DNA of 64,000 nt from JAVBWO01 sp036677375 (GTDB lineage Bacteria > Bacillota > Dehalobacteriia > UBA4068 > UBA4997): positions 307,316 through 371,315 of the forward strand of contig JAVBWO010000024.1 of NCBI GenBank assembly GCA_036677375.1. The letters are read 5' to 3'. The position numbers and the translations under genes are program-made. Within the stretch, counting starts at the first letter, position 1; every line of letters starts with the position of its first letter. The notes beneath the pieces are model-generated. The model worked only from the letters and a program-made list of their open reading frames with translations. It made no database searches and was not told the DNA's origin. Positions 61,101-64,000 of this stretch are shown here, piece after piece.

Positions 61101-62616
61101 TCACCCGAGCGCTCTCCAGATCGCCGTCGCCCGTCAGGGTGAACCAAAGGCTCCCCGCCGGAGCCGCCAGATCGTTATCCAAAGTAATCTCCATGGTCGT
61201 CCCGGTGGCAGCGGCAGAAGTTTGAATTGCCGCACCACCGCTAGCGGCAGTGTAGATCTTCACCACATCCCCGGCGGTAAGGCCGGAGACCGCCACCATG
61301 TCATGGCCAGTGCCTACGGCATTGGTAATACTGAATTGACCCGCGTCGGGGGTCGGCGTGGTAATGGGCCCTTTAGCCAGATTTACCGTAAAAGTGATAT
61401 CTGCGATATCCTGGTACTTCTCCCCCGTGAAAGAGAGCTTGACCTCCGCCGATTTTGCCGGTTGATCCGCTGCGTTAGCCGCCACGGTAAAGGTAATATC
61501 ATGGGAAGCAGCGGAAGCGGTAAGGGTGCCTGTTGTGGAAGCCGGCAAGGTAAGAATACCGGAGGCATCGCTTACTTCCGTGATCTCATAGGCAATATCC
61601 TTCCCTACAACTATCCCGGAGGCGTTCAGCGTGTAATTCAAGCTGCCGCCGCCATTCCCCACCGCAACGGGAGAGGAAACCGGGCTGCCACCGCTTTGCA
61701 GTGCCACAGTGGCCGTGGGTTTCGCTGCAAAAACCATGAATTTAACAGCCGCATCAGAATCCAGCATGCCGTCTTGTACCGCAATGGCCTTCACCGTAAC
61801 GGTCTCGCCGGCTGCCTCCCCGGTCGCAATGTCAAAAGAGCCCGTATAGGCAGAGGAATCCGCATCAGGCACACTGCCGTCGGTAGTAAAATAAATATCC
61901 GCACCCGCCTGTGCCGCCAAAGTAACAGTCACGGTAGCGTCATTGGCGTATTCTTCTTCATCCGGAACTGCCGTAATTTGGGGAGCCGTCAGCTTGTTGC
62001 TGTTCGGATAGCTAAAAGAAGCGTCCACGGCAGGAGAAACATCCGCCCCATCATAAGCAACAACAAGATGATGCGGCAACTTCGACACAGCCAGATCATC
62101 CGGATCATCACTAATTTGTAAAGAAGTGCAGTTCAGCTCATTGACACTGGCAATATCGTCAGCCAGCCTAAAGTAGAGCTTGGCAATCTGTTTTGGCGTA
62201 TTCCCCGTATCAGCTGAGAAGTTGGTAGGTGTTTCTCCTGATCGCGCGCTCCAAGAAGCCCAGATCAGACCGGAGGAGGGAACCCCGTTGCTATTGACGA
62301 TATTGGCATTGGTGCTCCGCACCACGCCGGTACCCCCCGCCTGAAAATCAGTATAGAGCACACCTTCCTCATCTCTCTCTAAAAGTACCAATTTAGATGT
62401 ATCATATTTTAACAAGAACGCCCCCGCATTGACAGCCTCGCCTGGGTGTTCCAGTGTTACCGTCACCGTTAGGCGTCCTGTGCTTTCGCCATAAACTCCT
62501 GCAAAGGTATAGCTGGGATTGGTATCTCCCAGCGCTGCAATAGCGGCTCCCAGACCCCAAAACAGTGCCAGAGCCAGCACTAAAATAAAAACCCGGCTTT
62601 TTCTCAGTTTGTTCAT
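58144..62616 (-). CDS. Giant S-layer-anchored surface protein with cohesin-like and Ig-like domains
   Basis: About 1490 residues. A signal peptide (residues 5-30) is followed by a cohesin-like beta domain (about 48-195: GRLTVTVTLEHPGEAVNAGA, LLKYDTSKLVLL, later QIAKLYFRLADD), a chitobiase-C-like repeat (PDEEEYANDATVTV, DIYFTTDGSVPD), several Ig-like and cadherin-like sandwich domains, an Ig domain with YQWQKQNGAGWD, a Listeria-Bacteroides (Flg_new) repeat (YTVNFAANDGSGRI, GYTFKGWNTESDGSGS) and three SLH domains (about 1308-1488: FSDVSGWAEEYINYLAERD, SDVPSDAWYALAVAWG, ADNGEISEYAREAVAAM) that bind secondary wall polymer. It is a surface scaffold or adhesin; no enzyme motif seen. ATG at 62616 follows AAGGCAGG. 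Confidence 0.9.
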   Translation of the reverse strand: MNKLRKSRVFILVLALALFWGLGAAIAALGDTNPSYTFAGVYGESTGRLTVTVTLEHPGEAVNAGAFLLKYDTSKLVLLERDEEGVLYTDFQAGGTGVVRSTNANIVNSNGVPSSGLIWASWSARSGETPTNFSADTGNTPKQIAKLYFRLADDIASVNELNCTSLQISDDPDDLAVSKLPHHLVVAYDGADVSPAVDASFSYPNSNKLTAPQITAVPDEEEYANDATVTVTLAAQAGADIYFTTDGSVPDADSSAYTGSFDIATGEAAGETVTVKAIAVQDGMLDSDAAVKFMVFAAKPTATVALQSGGSPVSSPVAVGNGGGSLNYTLNASGIVVGKDIAYEITEVSDASGILTLPASTTGTLTASAASHDITFTVAANAADQPAKSAEVKLSFTGEKYQDIADITFTVNLAKGPITTPTPDAGQFSITNAVGTGHDMVAVSGLTAGDVVKIYTAASGGAAIQTSAAATGTTMEITLDNDLAAPAGSLWFTLTGDGDLESARVKVDYTAAPAAQAPVLNPDLPATKEAAYKAASVSFSVTATVTDGGTLTYQWQKQNGAGWDILSGTGYDSDTYTISNPVAAVDNGVYRVLVTNTTAGATGSPAQVESTACTLTVALAPLAEALNVSVNKTGVISVASGAPAGSTLYYAVVGSAPSPGVDTWKVDLTLTAANALLEPDLTTAEPVLKAADNGKYLIVAAIKDGCVAAVGQSAALNIDKKVTSFEPLAPEVAAQVVAYGTLQGALHLPAQLSAMVDGNSETINGVTWTADPSYVATQSNTYVFTALLPGGYALSGVAAPSIRVSLKAAPSLTWGGSGFQEVAANNGSIQGFVTATLNNGEKYAADLSGKYTVQNVPTGLTAVVTRTSDTVVTLTLTGQAVNHASANYISNLTLSFLKEAVQGGATALSNSTKSNIAVSFTDTKTSQLPAGAVLSLSNTRLTVTFGEAAKVGDLIRVYTAQTGGSAAQTFTVTDEGGTQVILLDAAPSDNIYVSFESKATNDYESARVKSTGFVSTDASLSGGSLAGVPFDISGSEFSVTIRDEVKTNAALLFVQGNANACVKYDIGVDQPAQDSGYTAQSSVINAVNGMKLWILSTAEDGITKRYYCLTITVKDPEVVLDGLSLSEGILTPTFSGTVYHYAASVANRVDTVSLTPVLEGATFSVLKNGLADSVSEAAGTYTVSGLSVGNNTITIEAAKAGMTTMTYTVTVKRAAAASGGGGLVEETVEYTVNFAANDGSGRILAKKTVADGKTTTLPSDPSREGYTFKGWNTESDGSGSTFSASTKVKADLTVYAQWEPETDIPPDTGTHFSDVSGWAEEYINYLAERDIVQGKGDDTFAPDDHMNRAELAAILARINGGTLGGTAGTFSDVPSDAWYALAVAWGSQSGIIQGDNGRFLPGQNITREDIAVMIYRYVVNVAKISLPTTNPAVTFADNGEISEYAREAVAAMQQAGILSGRGDNRFAPQENVTRAEAAKMLAMLMQILGK

Positions 62617-62916
62617 TGCCATCATCCTGCCTTTCTAAAATTGGAAAACTCTTGGATCAGCCTTTGTTTTCATTTATCGCCTTCGCAGCGAACCGCCAGC
62701 CCTAATTTCAGGGACGTCCTATCCTAAAAATACCGTTCTTGCCCTTCGGGTTCTTGTGGAAAGTTCGAGGAAACCACAGAAAAGCTCGAAGAAAGCTCCA
62801 AAAAGGTTCAAAGAAAAATGGAAGCGCAAATTCTCAATCCCATTAGGCTCTGGATAACAAATTGCTTCAATACCAGTCTCAAGGGGCGCGAACTCCGCCC
62901 CTTGAGACCTTTTTCT
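62617..62916. other. Intergenic leader of the SLH protein gene
   Basis: Contains four imperfect copies of an 11-base unit (AAGTTCGAGGA, AAGCTCGAAGA, AAGCTCCAAAA, AGGTTCAAAGA) at about 62760-62812, a small stem CCCT/AGGG at 62701-62714, and the hairpin described at 62876. It may be a structured 5' leader, but I could not match it to a riboswitch class. Confidence 0.4.
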
Positions 62917-62918
62917 TT
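62876..62918. terminator. Long GC-rich hairpin between the two surface genes
   Basis: GTCTCAAGGGGCG and its complement pair perfectly over 13 bases around a 7-base loop. The T run (CTTTTTCTTT) lies on the plus strand, so on the minus strand it acts as a processing or stability hairpin rather than a perfect terminator. Confidence 0.6.
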
Positions 62919-64000
62919 ATGGAAGTATGGTACCTGTCACATTGAAGTTGGTGATTGCCGCGGATAGATCGTAAACGTTGATGACCCCGTCCTCGATTAA
63001 GTCAAGAGCCTCATTAAAGGCCGGATCTACGCCCTTTTGGTAATTGAACTGGGTGATGATGGCACTGATATCGTAAATATCCACGATATTATTCCCATCT
63101 TTGACCACATCACCGGTCAGCAATTGAACCGTCGCCGGCAAGCTGATATCCTGGACGCCTATGACAAAGTGCGCCTGCACATAGCTTAAGTGGCTGAGTT
63201 TGGTAATTTCCAACTTATAATCGCCCGCGGGAACACACGGGATGCTAAAAGCGCCGCCGCCGGCCACCCAAGCAACTTCGGCAGTATAAACGTGAGCAGG
63301 ATCGGCGTTATCCGTCAGCTTCACCAAGGCCTTCAAGCTACTTTGGTCATTGCCGGTAAATTTCACAACGCCGCTTACGGTCACTCCCGCTACTACAGTA
63401 ATGCTACAACTTGCGGAAAAACTGCCATCTGTGGTCGTTACGGTGATTACCGCCGTACCTTCGGCAATACCAGTGACAAGACCCTCGGTGCTGACTGTGG
63501 CAAAACCGATCTGGTCGGAATTCCAGGTGCAGCTTAAGTCATCGGCATTCGCCGGGCTAACGGTCTCCACTAGTTGGAATTGCTGCCCGATGGCAATGGT
63601 CTTGGCCGTTTCGTTTAAGACAACGCCTGTCACACGGATGGGAGTCACGGTCACATTGCAGGTATCGGTAAATTCGCCGTCCTCGGTCTTGACGGTAATG
63701 GTAGCCGCCCCGACGCCCACCGCCGTCACGACGCCGCTATCGCTGACCGTAGCCACATTTCCGTCATCGGAAGACCAGGCCACATTCTTGTTGTTCGCTT
63801 CTGCCGGCGATACTGTGGCAACCAACGTCTCCGTATTACCCCGAACGATGCTGGTCGTTTCTTTATTCAACGTCACGCCGGCCACAGGAATGGTCACCTC
63901 CACCTGACAGGTATCGGTGAAGCTTCCGTCTTGCGTGGTCACCGTGATGGTGGCGATCCCTTTGCCCACCGTCGTCACAAGACCGCTGGAATTGACTGTA
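62917..64000 (-). CDS. Big_2-repeat surface protein ending in a dockerin (5' part outside window)
   Basis: Open from the window edge to the stop at 62917, at least 360 residues. Three or more bacterial Ig-like Big_2 repeats (for example VTLNKETTSIVRGNTETLVA, WSSDDGNVATVSDSGVVTAV and ATITVKTEDGEFTDTC) each hold a Cys in the DTC or ASC position. A transthyretin-like module follows (GVVKFTGNDQSSLKALVKL, VPAGDYKLEITKLSHL). The last 70 residues form a type I-like dockerin with two calcium loops (DGNNIVDIYDISAIITQFN and DGVINVYDLSAAITNFN). It should bind a cohesin; the next gene encodes a cohesin-like domain. Confidence 0.88.
   Translation of the reverse strand, partial: TVNSSGLVTTVGKGIATITVTTQDGSFTDTCQVEVTIPVAGVTLNKETTSIVRGNTETLVATVSPAEANNKNVAWSSDDGNVATVSDSGVVTAVGVGAATITVKTEDGEFTDTCNVTVTPIRVTGVVLNETAKTIAIGQQFQLVETVSPANADDLSCTWNSDQIGFATVSTEGLVTGIAEGTAVITVTTTDGSFSASCSITVVAGVTVSGVVKFTGNDQSSLKALVKLTDNADPAHVYTAEVAWVAGGGAFSIPCVPAGDYKLEITKLSHLSYVQAHFVIGVQDISLPATVQLLTGDVVKDGNNIVDIYDISAIITQFNYQKGVDPAFNEALDLIEDGVINVYDLSAAITNFNVTGTILP

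Noticed and set aside
60943..62121. 392-codon plus-strand frame inside the SLH protein gene
   Set aside because: Antisense to a well-supported coding region with many family motifs; basic, low-quality composition and no ribosome site.
62640..62916. Cyclic di-GMP riboswitch before the SLH gene
   Set aside because: Looked for the GEMM core (GGCAAACC and GGGACGCAAAG); only loose resemblance such as GAACCCGAAGGGCAAG, not enough.

Overview
The window reads as chromosome of an endospore-forming, Gram-positive Firmicute, probably a Clostridia/Peptococcaceae-type organism. It carries dipicolinate synthase (dpaA/dpaB), ylmC/ymxH, ytaF, spoIIIE, tepA and ylzJ in an order close to that around Bacillus subtilis ylxY-mlpA-ymxH-spoVFAB-asd-dapA-rnj-tepA-ylzJ-spoIIIE-pgsA-cinA and polA-mutM-ytaF-coaE. 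Strong AGGAGG ribosome sites, many TTG/GTG starts, SLH-anchored surface proteins and selenouridine synthase (mnmH) fit this. Species cannot be fixed from the sequence.

Layout. 1-1775: a two-component system (OmpR-type regulator and the N-terminal 365 codons of its membrane sensor). 2245-2451: a stand-alone sigma region 2-like peptide. 2854-3648: a UcpA-type dehydrogenase. 3831-9646: an eroded prophage or phage-derived patch (small terminase, ArpU-like regulator, divergent XRE repressors with an operator, a coiled-coil membrane protein, an Amidase_6 protein), interrupted by tRNA-Val and long gene-poor stretches. 9905-18963 (minus): lipoprotein, pncC, pgsA, rimO, rodZ-like, mnmH, spoIIIE, uppP. 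19478-22446 (minus): a complete ECF transporter (ecfT, two ATPases, TrpP-type S component) behind what looks like a TRAP attenuator. 22786-36830 (minus): ylzJ, tepA, RNase J, dapA, asd, dpaB, dpaA, dapB, ylmC, dut, M16 peptidase, DacF-like carboxypeptidase, YlxY-like deacetylase. 36954-39173: anion permease, then an arsR/thioredoxin operon ending in a frameshifted gene. 39453-42112: an AT-rich island with a Panacea (SocA/DUF4065) protein next to a coiled-coil membrane protein, a candidate toxin-antitoxin or defence pair. 42379-46124 (plus): membrane protein, TetR regulator, CrtI-like oxidoreductase, CPBP protease. 46230-55511 (minus): tRNA-Leu, coaE, ytaF, mutM, polA, CapA, anti-sigma/DUF4349 fusion and its ECF sigma. 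55766-57881: MgtC, YegS-type lipid kinase, second tRNA-Leu. 58144-64000 (minus): a very large SLH protein with a cohesin-like N-terminus, preceded by a Big_2-repeat protein that ends in a dockerin.

How it works together. The lysine/DAP genes, dipicolinate synthase and the sporulation proteins supply cell-wall and spore-core precursors. The tryptophan ECF operon appears to be switched off by tryptophan through six perfectly spaced GAG triplets at the very 5' end of its transcript. The two terminal genes suggest a cohesin-dockerin assembly on the S-layer. The most interesting items are the TRAP-controlled TrpP-ECF operon, the Panacea/membrane-protein pair and the cohesin/dockerin pair. Coordinates of starts were adjusted by hand from ribosome-site position; all functions are from residue patterns, with no database search.
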